From: Scatophagus argus
Lineage: Eukaryota > Chordata > Actinopteri > Scatophagidae
NCBI RefSeq assembly: GCF_020382885.2
Contig: NC_058513.1
Span: 6,770,556 to 6,834,555 of the forward strand
Direction: 5' to 3'
Length of the DNA: 64,000 nt
Below are positions 13,301-27,266 of the stretch, in pieces (positions within the stretch are counted from its first letter, which is position 1; each line of letters starts with the position of its first letter). The notes under the pieces were generated by a model. The model was not told the origin of the DNA. It was given only the letters and a program-made list of their open reading frames with translations, and made no database searches. The position numbers and the translations under genes were made by a program.

Positions 13301-15699
13301 GACCACTTACAATACTCTACAGAGATGCAGACGAGTGTGTCTCTCATTAAAGAATGAAAGTCAAGATATCTCATCCTCAGGTGTGTAGATTTTGACCTCA
13401 CTTTTGAAAGTCCAACTATGTGAACTTGCAATGCTAAACCGCTGAAGTCGACCAACTTTAAAATCACACACATTAAATCACGCGTTAGAAATTGCAGATT
13501 AATTGATCAATTTCAATATACGCAAAATGTTAGAATAAAAAATGGTAGACAGAAAAAGGCAGCACTACGATCTCTGTGAACTGTTCAGTGATCAAATAGT
13601 TTATTCTCTTAAACACACTAGTATCTGAAAAATTCTGAAAAAAACACCTTAAGAGCCTCTGCAACTTGAAAACCCTGCCTATCAGCTTTACTGTTTCTCT
13701 AGTTACTGCTTTATGACTTTGCAGGGAGGACTGCCACCCTGAATGAAGGGTTTCACCCACTAAAGTGCTTATCAAATGCCACTGCGTGTGTATAATTTAA
13801 AGCAAAAAGGGCACCTGCAGGCACGATAAACACGGCGGCTATTGTCACTTTTCCAGTGGGAATCACAAACTTCTTTTTCATTTCTGTTTGTACACCACCC
13901 ATCTCTCTTTCTGTGCTTTCTACTATGGCACATACACTCACACGCATAAACACAACACACTCACATACACACACTGAACATGCCTTCCACAGGATGGATC
14001 CACATCTGGGAGCAATGAAGTCTTCAGTATGTGCGTGTGTGCGTGTATGTGTATGCGTGTGTGTGCGGAGATGAGGGAAGTGTTTCTGGGTTAGGAAGTT
14101 TCCCTCTGGTCCCGGGGTTCTGAGCTCTGAAAGCTGTGATCCATACCGGCTCTGCTGGGCCAGAGGCCAGACCCCCGGACCCTCTTAATCCACACCAGCC
14201 TGTACTGCACGGAAATGGACTATTCCAGCCTGAAGGTCACAGGCAGATGGTTGTGATTCAGAGGGCGAGACCACCAGGGATCATGGGGGATCATGTAATG
14301 CAACATGTCATCATGTGCACATTTCTCTCTCGTACATGTGAAGTTTCCCCCTCTTTCCTTTCCTTTATCCCTCCATTTCTTTTTTACTCGCCTCCTCTAT
14401 TTCTTCCAATTTTCCTCATCCCCCTCTTACAACTTCAAAGCCCACACTTGGCCTCTGCTACATCCTTTAAAGTGAGACTGTTATGAATACATTTGACACG
14501 TGTGAAGGAATTTTAAAACACGTCGAAGTCCTCTACCACTACACGGGGACATATGAAGACAGATACAGTCTGCCTGTGTGTGTTCAAAGATCTGTAAAAG
14601 CTGCTGCGTGGAGGGAGAGGTTTGTCATTACTGACAGCAAATACAGGGCTGAGGAGCTTCTGTGGGCTGATTAGAAGTCAGCGGGGACTGTAAGCAACTC
14701 AATAAAAGAGGAGGTAAAGTAGTACTTCTCTTTGTGTCTGTTGGAGTTGGGCCATTGCATTAGTTGGATGGCAATGTACACAGCATTGCTACTTCAAAAA
14801 AGAATAAAAGAAAACCTTCTTCTTGGACATTTTCTTATTTTTTCAGGTATAAAAATTTCTGGTTACCAGGCTGCCAAAAGGAGCTTTTAGGCCTAAAGTG
14901 ATTAATGATAAGTAATTGCATATTGTCATTATAGAGATTTTGCTTCATGCAGTTGGCTTTAGAGTCAGAGTTTGGTCAGCTTTAGCAAAGGTGCGCTCAT
15001 AAAATGAAATTTAAAGAGCTTAATTACCCCATAGACCTGTTTCACCGTCTAAGAATCTCTGAAGCCTTTTTTTTGTGGCATATAAGTTGCATATGAAAAG
15101 AATTTCCTGTGATATAATTCACATGACCGTGAAAATATCGAACTAATTTTAATGCTTACTGCAGGTTAGAAAAAATATTCAAGACCTTTTTATAACTAAT
15201 GTTCTTTTTAGGGAACTAAAATCCTTTTAAAAACTTTGTCAAGACCTGCAGGTACCCTGTGTAACACTGAATGCGCCCATTACACAATATCTGTATTACA
15301 TAAACCCATATTTCTTACATCTCATATTACTATATTTCACTTCAGAGCATGTGTGGCGGACTGTTACAAACTCCGAAGGTTACCGTCTGGCTGACGCACC
15401 AGGGCGGTGAAGAGTATTTTTACCGAGGAGGTTTGCATCACTGGTGTAGGTCGGTAGGAAAGAGCTGAAAAATGTGTCTAGCTGAGGGGAAAAATAGAAG
15501 CGTAACAGTTAATAGAGACATCACAGGGCCTGAGTGCAGGGAGTAAATCAGAAGCGGTCAGTCAGAGTTTCCTTTGAGAAACCAATACAGCCCTAATAAC
15601 AGAGGAAGAGTTATGTGTGTGTATGCGTGTGAATGTATGTGGGCATTTCAGTGAAGATTCCACAGTATAAACCTTTAGCTTTAGCTTGCGTCTGTTCGA

Positions 15700-16120
15700 A
15701 ATGCTAACAAGGATAGTTAACATTTTAGGAAATTGATTTCCTGGTGAGAGTAAAATGAGAAGATTGAAATGTCTGTACACTACATATGAAGCTACAGCTG
15801 AGAGCTTAACTTAGCTTAAAGACTGGGAACAGATAAACAGCTAACCTCTGACGTGACATTTTTTGTGTGATATAGAAAAACCTCAAGTGTAAAAATGACA
15901 ATTCACCATGTTGCGGGGGCTTTGTTTGACACATGACCCCCATATAACTGCACGGTTGTAGATTTTATTACTTTCGAACAGAGCCATGCTCACTGCTCTC
16001 GCTGCTGACTGTTATCTTTACTGTACAGACATGAGACTGTCTTCTCATATAACGCTTGGCAACAGAACAGATAAGCTAATTTCTCAATAGTGAAGGCAGC
16101 TTGAAGCAGTTAAAAAACAA
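15700..16120 (+). repeat. Teleost non-autonomous repeat copy
   Basis: Carries the family words 'gagaagattgaaatgtctgtac', 'atgaagctacag', 'gcttaacttagcttaaagactgg' and 'gaacagagcc'. It belongs to the same family as the 6.6 kb and 32.7 kb copies, lies in the hs3st6 intron, and is non-coding. Confidence 0.55.
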
Positions 16121-17318
16121 ACAAACAAAAAAGTACCAAAACTTCACAAAATAAGCAAGAAGGAATATGTGACCAGCTGAATTAAGTAAACTGCAAAATG
16201 ATAATGAGCACAAAGAACCCAAAAAATTAAATACTAGGACCCATTTAAAACTATTTAAAAGTAAATAGTAATTTAATACTTAAAAATCACTACAGGAAGG
16301 AAAAAGGAAGAAAAGATAAAGAACAGGAAGAAGAGATGCCATTAATGGGATTTAATTCTCTGATAGTGTAACAACCTGTAATGACCTGACATGAAGCCTG
16401 CTATGTGTGTTTGAATGTTCATGTGTGAGTGTAATGTATGTGTCCATATGTGCGAGTGGGAATAAATGTGTGTGTGTGAGCGTGTGTGCGTGTTGCCACT
16501 GATTGCTCCCACTCCTCCCAACTTATCGAATGGGAAAATCTGCCGTGGTGTTCCTGCCCTGCCCACAGTGGCCTACTTGTGTGGCTTTATCTCAGAGCTA
16601 CCAGGGGCCTCGGGGGCCCCTCCCTGCCTTCATCCGATCTCCTGAGCACAGGATGGAGGGAGGGAAGGACGGATAGATCCAGTAGATCCTGACCCCTGTG
16701 ATGTCATGACATCCTCGCCACAGTTACATAATTTGGCTGTTCGTAAGATGGTGTGATGAGACTGGAATGTTTGTGGTTTCATTTTGGTTTAGTTCATTTA
16801 AATGTAGAAGTCTTCAGGAACAGGTCTTAACTGATTCTAGCTTCTCACGTGTGAATACTTTTATATTATAATTTTCTTATATTAAAATGAATATCTTTGC
16901 ACTTTGCGCTGCTGGTTGAACATGCAAAGGACTCTTTTTTCGGGCATTTTATTGGCTAACAAATGCATCAGTCATTTAAGAAAAAATCACAAAAACAAAA
17001 GTTAACTGCAGCCTTAGAGCACGTATTCATGCTATACATCATATTAAATACAGTGTAATCAAACTTTTACTTAATGATAAATATCAGATATAGTTTATTA
17101 CACTGATCATGTCATGGTATCATCATTTCTTTCTTATATTCAAAAAGACAGATAGATAGATAGATTTTGGCCTTCAGTTCACACAGTCTATTTGAACATT
17201 AATCACGGGACAACATGCACAGCCTTTAATGTTTACCCTCCTCTCTGAGTCTGCACCCTGCAACAGAAAAAAACCCCAAACATGTTTTCACTAATTAAAC
17301 AGCTTTGATAAATGAGTA

Positions 17319-17338
17319 CACACACACACACACACACA
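17319..17338. repeat. (CA)n microsatellite in hs3st6 intron
   Basis: Short CA run (tacacacacacacacacaca). A second one lies at about 18015-18040. Confidence 0.85.
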
Positions 17339-20300
17339 TGTGCACACACAGCTCAGAAACAGGACTTTTGCTCATCTGGCAACTTCCCAGATCCTGACCA
17401 ATAAGATCACTCGATACTGGCCCATCCTGAAAACCCCACTTCCGAGCAGTTACTGCCTGCTTCTTCTTGTGGTTTCTCAGCTCATTGTTAGCAGCGTCTG
17501 AAGCTGAAAAACGGAAATCACTGCTGGCAGAGGCACGGCTTTTACAACTGGAAGCAGTCCATTCACTGATCTCTTATTAGTGCCATCTATCAGGCTGATC
17601 AGAGTTGGCTCAGCTGGCTTTGGCTAAGTTTACACACACATCAAACATACAGGACACAGTAAAGTTTGGATGGACATGAAGCAGGGGCTGGTGCTGCTTT
17701 CCAGATTTCCTCCAATCACAGTGTCTTATTTGATGTTTTGCTTGTCCTCAAATTCAGCTGGAAGTCTTGATGCCAGAATTTCAGGCATAATTAATCTCAT
17801 TTCCTCTCAAAACCAGCACAGGCATCACGACAATTAACCAATTTCTCTAAGCTGGTTATGTCAAACCAGTGGAAGTTTTCTGGGCAGCTTTTATAAGCAA
17901 ACAAAGAAAGGTGTGTTTCTCTGTGGGATTCTGAGAGTGGCTGCAGGTTCTCACGACCCCCACCCAGACAGTCAGACATTAAACAGAGATAGACACCAGT
18001 GTGAGGTCCACTGACACACACACACACACACACACACACAGTCAATAATTACCTGACTCTCCAGACAGACTAGTGATACTTAGTTGGGTGTGAGTTTGAA
18101 TTTCTGTTCTATCAAAACCAAACAGCCAAAGCTATGCATGAACGTATCTACTTATTTTTCCTCAGCTGCGTGAAATAATAATCATGAGTATACTGTATTT
18201 TAGTATTTTAGTAATTAATTACTTTTTCGCAAAAAAATGTCAAACTTCCTTCTCGCGTCTCAGCTTTGGGGACTTTTCTGTGCTTCATATCAATGTAAAC
18301 TGGATATCTCGGGGTGTTTGTCTCGGGTTTTAAGTATTTTTTGCGTTTTTGGGTTGTTTTTTTTTAAGACATTTTATAAACCACATAATTGGTAAATGAA
18401 TCATGAAAATAATCTAAAGATTAATCAATAATTACAATAAGGGTATATTTTTATTCAGTATTTTATTGCATTTTTAAATTAAGATTACAAGAATATCAGA
18501 TATTCTTAAAACTAGTGGACTAAAAAGTATAGAAAAAATGCATGTAACACTTAAGTCCACCTTCCGCACTCCGATGACTACACATCAACTGTCAAATTTT
18601 TCTTTCATTTTGTAATTCTTTCACATCCTCTTTTTTTTCACATGAATAACTCTGTTTCTGTCTTACTCAATTGGTTTTTCTTTGCTCTAACATACAAGGC
18701 AGATGAGACAAAGGGTAGAGAAAAGAAGAAAGAGGAGGCTGAGAGCAAATCCAGGCAAATTATTTAGAGAAGAAAGGTGGAAGAAGGAGAGGGATGATTT
18801 TGTCGTGGGCCATTAAACATGGTGGATCATCAGTCATCTTGATCTCTGTCTGTTTAATGAGGAAAGGCAGACTTTGATGAGTTTGGGGCTGAAGGAAAGT
18901 AACAGCATGTCTTAAGTCTTTTACTTAAAATGCATATTCTCAGTCTGACAGCCTGGAATTAAAACCCAGAAGATTAAAAAATGAAAAAAAAATCAGTCAC
19001 AGTGATGAATTCAAACTTTCTCAGTGATCATCTCATTGTGCTTCTCTCACCAGTCATCTGATGCCATTAATTGTGATTGGATGAGACACAACGTGTTGGG
19101 AGCAGAAAGGTCAACCAGTGATAAGCTGTCAAAATACTGATGACTGAGTTGGATCAGATTTTTTTTTTTAAACAATTAAAAATCCATACCAATCCTGAAA
19201 CGATTTATCAAGTCATTTTGATTATATCTTTCATTTTTTCCATCTTAATTTACATATTGTATTAATTCTGACAAAAAAAAATCTCTTTACATGTAAATAG
19301 CAGCACGTGTAATGTTATGTTTATTAGTTCTGACAGACATGTGGAGACTCTTGTTCATGGTCACGGACACAACCAACTAGTTTTTCATTCCTATGCTGAT
19401 GCTGCTTCAAATACTCACAAAGCATTGAACCCTGTCTTCTGTACAAAGATTTCTCTCCTCCAGCAACATCGACACAATTTTTCCACGACGGCCTCTCTTC
19501 TACACAAAACCCTCTGAAAAAGGCTATCGGCAACATGCAGCTTCGAGGAATGTGAGCAGGGAGGAATTCAACTGGAGAATCCCCTCGTGATGGGTAGAGT
19601 GAGTCTAACAGGAAATAAAACCTGGACATTCCTGTCTAGGTAGCACATCCAGCACTCAGCAGAATTATACAACATGCTTCTGTGAGACTACGAGACAAAG
19701 AAACGAGTCGATAAGAGTGAAAAAACATCAGCTCAACTCAAGGACTCGTCTAGTGGCTTTACATTACACAGTCTGAGTGACCTGAACAAGCGGATAAATC
19801 CACTCCAGCAGCACGCAGACTGTGTGGTATAAATGTCAGCAGTGGAAGGGAGTAACAGCTCCTTGTCAACAAGATTGAATATTCAGAAGTTAATTAATTT
19901 CTGCTGCAGCAGCGCGATAAAGGGGGAGAGAGCGAGATCAATAGAAAGAACCTATTTTAGGCAATCGATACTGGGAAATGACATTTATATTTGCTGGATA
20001 TTTATAGCGTCAAGAAAAGGTGGAGAGACACGAGCGAAACAGTGGGAGTGGGTGGAGTTCAGGTAGAGCTGAAGCAGTGTGAATGAATCTGAGCTCACAC
20101 ACATGCTCACACTCACTCACTTGCACACCATGGCTGTCTAAACCCTCATTCTCCACCACCAAACCACAGAATCGTTTCCAGTAGATGGCAAAGCCAAGGC
20201 TTTTCCACATATAAGCATTTTTTCTCAAACAATTTGCCAAATGCTTCCTTTAAGGATGTCCATGTGTTTTACTTGGTTACCAGCTGAAGACAGAGGCCAA

Positions 20301-23300
20301 GGCTCTCTCCCAGCTCAAAGACACAAGCAGCACTTTGAAATGAAGAGTTCTGTCAGAGAAGAAATGTTTAAAGGATACTTTCCAGCCCAGTTTCAGATGA
20401 TGGTGTTGGCTTCACATACAACGGCTCTGTTTCAAATTGATGCATGTGAATCACAGTGTACTTACTGTAAATTAATAATATTTTTATAACTACATATGAT
20501 ATCTGGAGGAAAGGAAGAGGCTGGAGGACAAAGAGAAGGAAGAAGGGAAAGGAAAGGTATGGCATGTCTGGGGACAGGCCAGTGCTGAGATATGTCAATC
20601 AACACTTGCGTTTTTGTTTTTGGAAGTTTAGATGTGAAATGATGAGAAAGAAAGGAAAGAAAGAGACCAGAAGAGGCTGTGGGGCTCAGGGCCCCTTCAG
20701 ATCGACTCAAGTACGGTACTCCTGCACTGAAGCCACCTGTCATGTTCCAAATATTTTCTAATTAATTATAAACTGGATATTATTTCACACCATCATAATC
20801 ACATAAGGTGGATACTTTTTTCCATAAAATTAAACTGTTAATGTTAATTGGTTTTATTCAATACATTTAGCTAACCATTTTAAGTATTCATCCATTAGTT
20901 TTAGCTAACTGTTTTGATTGCTTATCCATTAGTTTTGAATAGATATCAAGAAGTTCTCCAGATCAAGTAAAACATTGTTTGTAATTGCCCTTTAGAAGAA
21001 CACGTCTCCGATGTGATGCTGTGTGTGTCTGTGTGTGTGTGGAGGGGCTCCACCCTTGGTGAAACACAAAGCGCAGGGGAGAGGAGCTAGCAAGACCATA
21101 AATGACAGCAAAATGCACTAAAGACTCTCACACTGGGCTGAAATGAAAAGAGAGCACATAAATCAGGTAAATGACATGAATAAAATATATTGTTTCTTTC
21201 AGCGAGGGCAGGAGGTCCCACTGGGTGATCCAGACGCCCTCCCAGGCAGAAAAACTGCTGTATATAAAAATAAAAAAATTCCCCTTAACTCCTTTTTCTT
21301 GTCTGTAAGCCAGTCAGCTTCTGGGTACAATAAGCTCCCCCTATAGCACTGAAGGCTGGGATGCAGTAGGAATACTGAAGTGTTCAACGCAGACCAGCAC
21401 TATGAAGGGAGGAGGTGGCTGGTTTAGGGGTTTTGACTAATGCTTCATAAGGCCTTGTTTAACCACGACTGGGGGCCTAATCCCTCTCAGCCACTCCACA
21501 TGTCCCTGAGCTGTCCGTGTTAATGCCTGACCTGTCATTACACCAGTCCAATTCACACAGTGTTGACACGGGCTGTCAGCAGATTAGGACAGAACAAAAA
21601 CACACATTTCATTACGCCTTCACGAGAGAAAAGGAGAGGAAGTGAGGAAAGGAGGTGTAAGTGTCATGTCTGTGTTAAGAGAGTACAAGGTAAGGTCAGT
21701 TTGTCCACAATATAAAGCAGTAAAAGGAAAGCCTAAAGGTCACTGGTCTCCTCACCTTTAGCCCTTTCTAGTGTTCAGTCGTTTGTCACCGTTCAGTTGG
21801 CTACATATCACAGAGCATGTTACTTCACCTGAAAATCCATTTCATCAGTCGTTTGGGTTTTACCTTCACTTGTATTGGATTATTTTATCACTGTAGATCA
21901 TGTAATATGTAGTATCAGTGAAAACCATGCTGACTGTCTGCTAAACTGAAATTTGACCCAAAAGTGCTGACCTCCACAGCAGCATCCAATGGGATTCCTG
22001 AACTGAGAGTTCTGAGCAGCAAGATGGTGGAAAAGTTGATTTTGTAAATCTACGAATTCACAGAATTCTGTTACTTGAGTAAAAAATCAGTAACCTCAAA
22101 GAAGGCGGGAATACAAGGTTAAAAAATTATTTATTTATCATTTATTATTATTTTTACATTGTTTATATTCAGAAGTACACACAGCATCCTTCGCTTTAGG
22201 AGTGTTTCCTGCTGATCATTTCCTGTGCGATTGGTCTGAGAGCACTAAACCTTAACCACTTACACATCACCAAAGCATCCCCTTAAATCTGCTGAGAGAG
22301 CAACAGCAATCATAAAAATGTTTATTTTAAGCATTAGTTCTCCTTCAAGTAGATTCACCTCCGAGAAGTGACAACATGTTAAATAGATCCGAAACAACTC
22401 ACCTATTAGAGCTGAAAAAATTAATTCTGTATGTTAAAACATTGTTCTCTCATTTATGTTTCTCAAATGTGAGGATTTACTGCTTTTCTTTTTCACATAA
22501 TGGTGAGCTTAAGATCTTTGGATTATGGACAGAAGGTTGGACAAAACAAGGAATTTGAAGACATCATCTCTGATTCTGTGAAATGATGACAATGCATATT
22601 TTTTAGACAGAACCATTAATTGAGAAATTAATTGGCAGACCGATTATTAATTATCAGTTCAAAATAGCTAAAATTAGTTTCAGTTCATCCTTTCACATTT
22701 GCGACCACTGATCGCAAACAAACTCACATATCTGCGTTGAAACTTTTTCAGGGGGCTCAGTTTTAGAGTTAAACTACCTGAACACGCACACATCACACCA
22801 CATCACTCATAACCGTATCATCGCCACACACTCATCGGGTGTAGCAGGAAACCCTCAGCTTCTTCCTCTTCCTGGCAACTGTGTTGAGTCATAAGAAAGC
22901 AAACCAAGAAAGCAAGCACGTGCACACGCTTTGATGTCCTCCCATGTCACTTAGTGCTGTCCCACCTGAGCCTCACTGTGAACAGATCATTACCAGCCTG
23001 TATTGATCTCTCCCTGCGTCTCCCTCTGTCTCTTTCTCTTCTGTCTCTCACCCCACATTTTTTCTTCCGCACCTCCATGTTCTCTTTTCTCTCTTCTCCT
23101 TGTCTCTTTATCAAACTGTCATTTGCTCCTCGTGTCTTTTTCCCTCATTCTCCCTCTGTAATGGTTTTCCTTTCTTTGTTTTCCTCCCTGTCTGCTTCTT
23201 TTTCTCTCATCTCTGTGCCGTCAGACATCAGCTGCTTAACATCTTTAAACTGCAAAACCAATATCCATATATTTTCCACCCATTTTATTTATCAGTTTAA

Positions 23301-24636
23301 ACATTTACATTTCAAACGTGGAAACGAAGATGAAGTTCTCTGCATGTTAGCGTTCTTTAAGATTTTCATTTGTCTGCGTCTGACTGGAAAAAAATTAAAA
23401 CGGAGGCGATTTGTGACTGGAAAAACGTCACTCTTCACTTTCAAAGACCCATTTTAGCTGATCCTCAAGCAAACACTACCTGACTGTGGGGTCATTTGCA
23501 CTACCACCATCCACAACCATAACCCATCCTCCCTCTGTGATCAGGCAGGTACTGAGGCCCTCAGGGGACCAACACTGCACACTTAGGGAAGCAACGTGTC
23601 AGCTCAATAAACAGCAATTTATTGGCAGGGGACTGAATACGCTGCCATCCTTGGAAGCTATCAGCAGAGGCTCTTATTGGTGCTGAGAGATATAAATGAA
23701 GAGAGGAGCTGGGACTGATCACACCAGCATGAGATGATGTGCCTGCCTGCACAAAGACACATCTTATATAAGTGGGGAACGCATTTGAATTAGCTGTTCT
23801 GGTTACATCACACACAGTCACTAATATGTCATTACCTTCTGTAATAAGGGAACCTAATACACGGTGATAAAGTATTGTGTATGTTCGACAATTTATTTTT
23901 CCATTAAGGTCTCAGAAAAACAAGACAAAAGTCATTCATGCACATATGGCACTAAAAAAAGTGTAAAATCGCATACGTGTGTGTGTTAAAGTGTAAAACT
24001 GCCCACTTCTCTATTTGAGATCCTCAAACAGTATCACTTATCTGTGTGCAGCACTATTTCCAAACATATCTTGCAGTTTTTAAGGTCAGAGGAGTTTCCA
24101 AAGAAACAAAATTAGTTCTTTAGATGTAACTGTGTCTGGCTGATAAGATAAAACACCTCCTGTGACATCCACCAAAGACACCGAAGAAAAAATACATAAT
24201 TCTGAGCGATCTTGAAGAGTGTAGAGAAGGGGTGGACCGCCAGCGTATTTGCTCTGCATGATCTGATTTTACCACTGCATGTTAACACTGCTGGGCCTAA
24301 TGCAATGTATCACAGTAATAAGATGTCTGATTTTTTTTAGCCCACTTGCAGCCTTTGCTAAATTCAGCTTAACAAAGATAAAAGGCTTCTGCACATATTT
24401 ATACGCAGCTTGGAGAAGAAAAAGAAAATCCAGAGCTCTTACATTACCCGACATTACCTGACAGTAAGGAGCTACACCTTCTGATCAGGTTTCACTTTAC
24501 TTCTGCCCTAAACTTTGACCTTTACAGTTCAGGAGCCGGACTATTCGGGTTGTTTGCGCATTTGAGGGGAAAACTTGTGAATTTAAGTAAATGTTTAATG
24601 AACTGTTGTACCCTTAAGGAGGAAAAAGCTTCTCAC

Positions 24637-25115
24637 CTGTACCATTCCAGTCCCTTATCGTAGAAGCGGTCAAAGAAGTGCGGCTCAGACCCGACGGCTC
24701 TCACGTCCGGATGGATGCGGAGGAACTCCAGCAGAGCCCGAGTGCCACCTTTCTTCACGCCTATGATGATGGCCTGAGGAAACTTTTTGCTGCCGAAACT
24801 ATTGGCTATAGATATATTGCTAGTAGGAGCATCGCTGTTCGACAAGTCCGACAGCTGATCGCGGACGAACGAGACCTGAGACGCGTTATACGCGCCGAGC
24901 TGCTGCGGTGACGCTTCATGTCCATCATTTAAGATAATTTTGTTCTGAAAATTACTTTGTCTGTCGTACACAGGCCTGGGCAAAGAGTCACAGTATCCGT
25001 TGAGGCAGTAAAAGAGGTAAGTGAAGAGAATGATCATGGTAAAGAAGACGGACAGCTTGGACTGCACCTTCAGGTGTCCAAAGTTGAACGCAGCTCTCCA
25101 TTTACTACATCCCAT
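24637..25115 (-). CDS. hs3st6: Heparan sulfate glucosamine 3-O-sulfotransferase, exon 1 (membrane anchor and PAPS site)
   Basis: First coding exon, residues 1-159 plus two bases of codon 160; with exon 2 the protein is 365 residues, close to the usual 340-410 of the group. It has type II topology: a short cytosolic tail, a membrane segment at about 21-38 ([18 protein letters not shown]), then a variable stem to about 110 with sequons at Asn77 and Asn100. The sulfotransferase domain starts at [14 protein letters not shown], the 5'-phosphosulfate loop with Lys122. EPHFFD follows, supplying Glu144 (family catalytic base), His146 and Asp149. I chose the ATG at 25115 (MGCSKW); the frame stays open upstream but only reaches a GTG at 25142. 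Donor GTGAGA follows at 24636. The [10 protein letters not shown] wording groups with HS3ST3/HS3ST6. Confidence 0.93.
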
Positions 25116-25640
25116 GAGTCGCACTCCTGAGCATGAGGACACAACGCAGGAAACATGCCATATCAGAGGACTTTATGCTACACACGTTAAAAGTTACTCA
25201 AGCTGAACGCTTTAACAAAACACCATAGTCGTGCCATAGCAGCAAGTGGAGCAAAACTTGCTCCGCGCGCGTCAAAAAGCTCCACATCCTCCTCGGCTTA
25301 TCTTTACCCGCCCTTTGCCTCTCTGTCGGTACGTCAAATCCTCAAAGACAACTTGGAGATTTCCCAGTAACTTGAGCAAAGTCCCAGCGAGGCTCAGCTG
25401 AAAGGTGCCCGTGAATTCGTGTCCCGCAGCGCTTCGTGCCTTCTGTGCGCTCCCGTGGCTCCTTTGGCAACGACTCTATAGGAAACCCTCAACAACACCC
25501 CTTCCCGTCTGACTGCCAAATCCACGCCCTGTTCATCAGACACACGCCCCCTCCACCCTCACCACCGCGCGACATTAAAATAACTGCGAAAAATAATTAA
25601 TAGGCGCGCTGCACTCTCTCCAAGTTGTCAGAGAGGGAGA
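25116..25640 (-). promoter_or_regulatory. hs3st6 5'UTR and CpG-rich promoter region
   Basis: Upstream of the start codon the DNA becomes clearly richer in C, G and CpG (for example gcgcgcg near 25266 and ccgcgcgac near 25565). It contains GC-box-like motifs on the minus strand (gggggcgtgtg, gggcgtgg around 25525-25555). This contrasts with the AT-rich surroundings and fits a CpG-type vertebrate promoter. No TATA box at a convincing position; the transcription start is unknown. Confidence 0.5.
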
Positions 25641-27015
25641 GACTATCATATCACATTATTTTGAAAGCGACTGAGGAGAAATAGTCGTTAGTTTAATTGT
25701 GTTTAATGTTCTGGAATATATTTGGACCATGATGAAGAGGGGATATTAGTTTCTGATTGCAGACTGGGGATACAATTTCCCCTCATTTCCCATCTAAATT
25801 ACCACATCCAATGTGAAGCGCTGTGCACATTTGGAAGCCTCACCGCTCCAAGCTCCAGGTCGTTCATTCCCAAACTGTTCGCTGTGGACGGAGCGATTGG
25901 CCACCTGCTGTCTGCCAGCCCTGTTGACCACACACCCCATGGAGCCAGCTATGACACCCGCATTTAACCTTTACACTCTTGCCCAACGGGGAAAGACAGG
26001 TGTGTCATCAGCTTTTTCCCTTCTCCACGTGTGTGTGTGTGTGTGTGTAGGCGTGAGTTAACAATGGCAAACAAGCAGTAATCGAGAACCACCAGTTTCT
26101 CTCCCCTTCAACTTGGACATACGAGATATATGCTGATATGCGGGTTTTTCTGACTTTGTATGTCCCTGGGAAGTCTACCAATTTGTTCTCGAATCTTGCC
26201 AAGAATGCCTGAGGACGGAGATCATATTTTCAGCAGTGATATAATGTCTGTGTCCTTCCCTCCATGTGATACTGGAGGTTCTGTCTGGCCTCATGTTAAG
26301 ATGCTCACTGATGAGCCTCACATTTCACAGCTGCTTCTTCCTTCTGTTCGTTCCTTTTGGTTTTTACAAGCATTTTTGGATTTAATATTTTGAACTTATT
26401 TGCATTGTGTTCCTGTCCATTCGTAATCAGACTAAAGCCATCAACCGCCAGCGATGTATGCACATTGTAGAGCATAAGAAAAGGTGACAAATGACAAAAC
26501 TCTTAAAAATCTTCCACAATTTTGCAAAAATGTTGTGCCCACTTGAGGTGGGCTTTGCCTTTTCATAAATGAGTGAATTTACTTAATGGGAGATGGAAAC
26601 TCCTTTTCCAAATAAGTGCTGTAAGGAACATTTAACTCATATGATGACAGCTGTTTCCACTCAGAAAGAGGAAAAAAGAGGAAGAAGCTATATTTCAAAT
26701 GAATAAATACAACTTTTCCAACTGAAAAAAAAATCCTGAAGATCTCTCTTAATTTTTCAGGCCAAGGTAACTGTTTCAAAGTAATCAAAGCACAGAAGAT
26801 CAAGTTTATTATTCATTACAAATCCTCCTCCAGTGGAGGTTGAAATTGTTTAGCCTAATCAAGGTGCTCAGTCAGGAACGCAGCCTCTGATTGGTTGACA
26901 GTCTCAATCCAAGGTGTTGTTGGATTGTCGGTGGATGGCTAACAATCATGCTAATAACAACAATAACTAACTAAACAAAAAAAAAGATCAATAATCACAC
27001 AATTTAGTGTTGGAT

Positions 27016-27266
27016 ATCCATCCATCCATCCATTTTCTATACTGCTTTATCCATCAGGGTCATGGGAGACTGGATCCCCATCATATCCCAGCTGACTACG
27101 GGCAAGAGGCGGGGTTCACCCTGGACTGGTCACCAGTCAATCACACACACTCTCACCTATCGGCAATGTAGAGTAGCCAGTTAATCTAATGTGCAGGACC
27201 TCCCACAGGAGGAAGCCAGAGTACCTGGAGAAAACCCACGCAGGCACAGGAAGAACATGCAAACTG
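27016..27266 (-). mobile_element. Teleost SINE copy, 5'-truncated
   Basis: Read on the minus strand it runs from 'gtttgcatgttcttcc' through 'ctccaggtactctggcttcc' and 'agtcagctgggat' to a GGAT tetranucleotide tail. It is the same family as the element at 3151-3843 but lacks the tRNA-like head. Confidence 0.75.

Larger units (their letters stand above)
9298..24636 (-). other. hs3st6 intron (15.3 kb)
   Basis: Bounded by a GTGAGA donor (minus strand, 24636) and a tgcag acceptor (ending 9298). A single large intron at this WYR/LMPRT junction is usual for the HS3ST2/3/4/6 group. Inside I see microsatellites (about 17319, 18015, 21020), CT-rich low-complexity DNA near 22.95-23.2 kb, a long imperfect inverted repeat at 10.2-10.4 kb and one old teleost repeat near 15.7 kb. 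I see no second gene. Confidence 0.85.

Noticed and set aside
13753-14074. Overlapping open frames around a CA/GT-rich stretch
   Set aside because: Their translations are Val-Cys-Val-type and His-Thr-type products of dinucleotide repeats.
22954-23457. 167-codon open frame in the hs3st6 intron
   Set aside because: It is a Leu/Ser/Phe-rich translation of a CT-rich tract with no splice context or family resemblance.
25116-25142. Longer N-terminus for hs3st6 beginning at 25142
   Set aside because: The codon there is GTG; the first ATG in frame is at 25115 and gives the MGCSKW start typical of the family.
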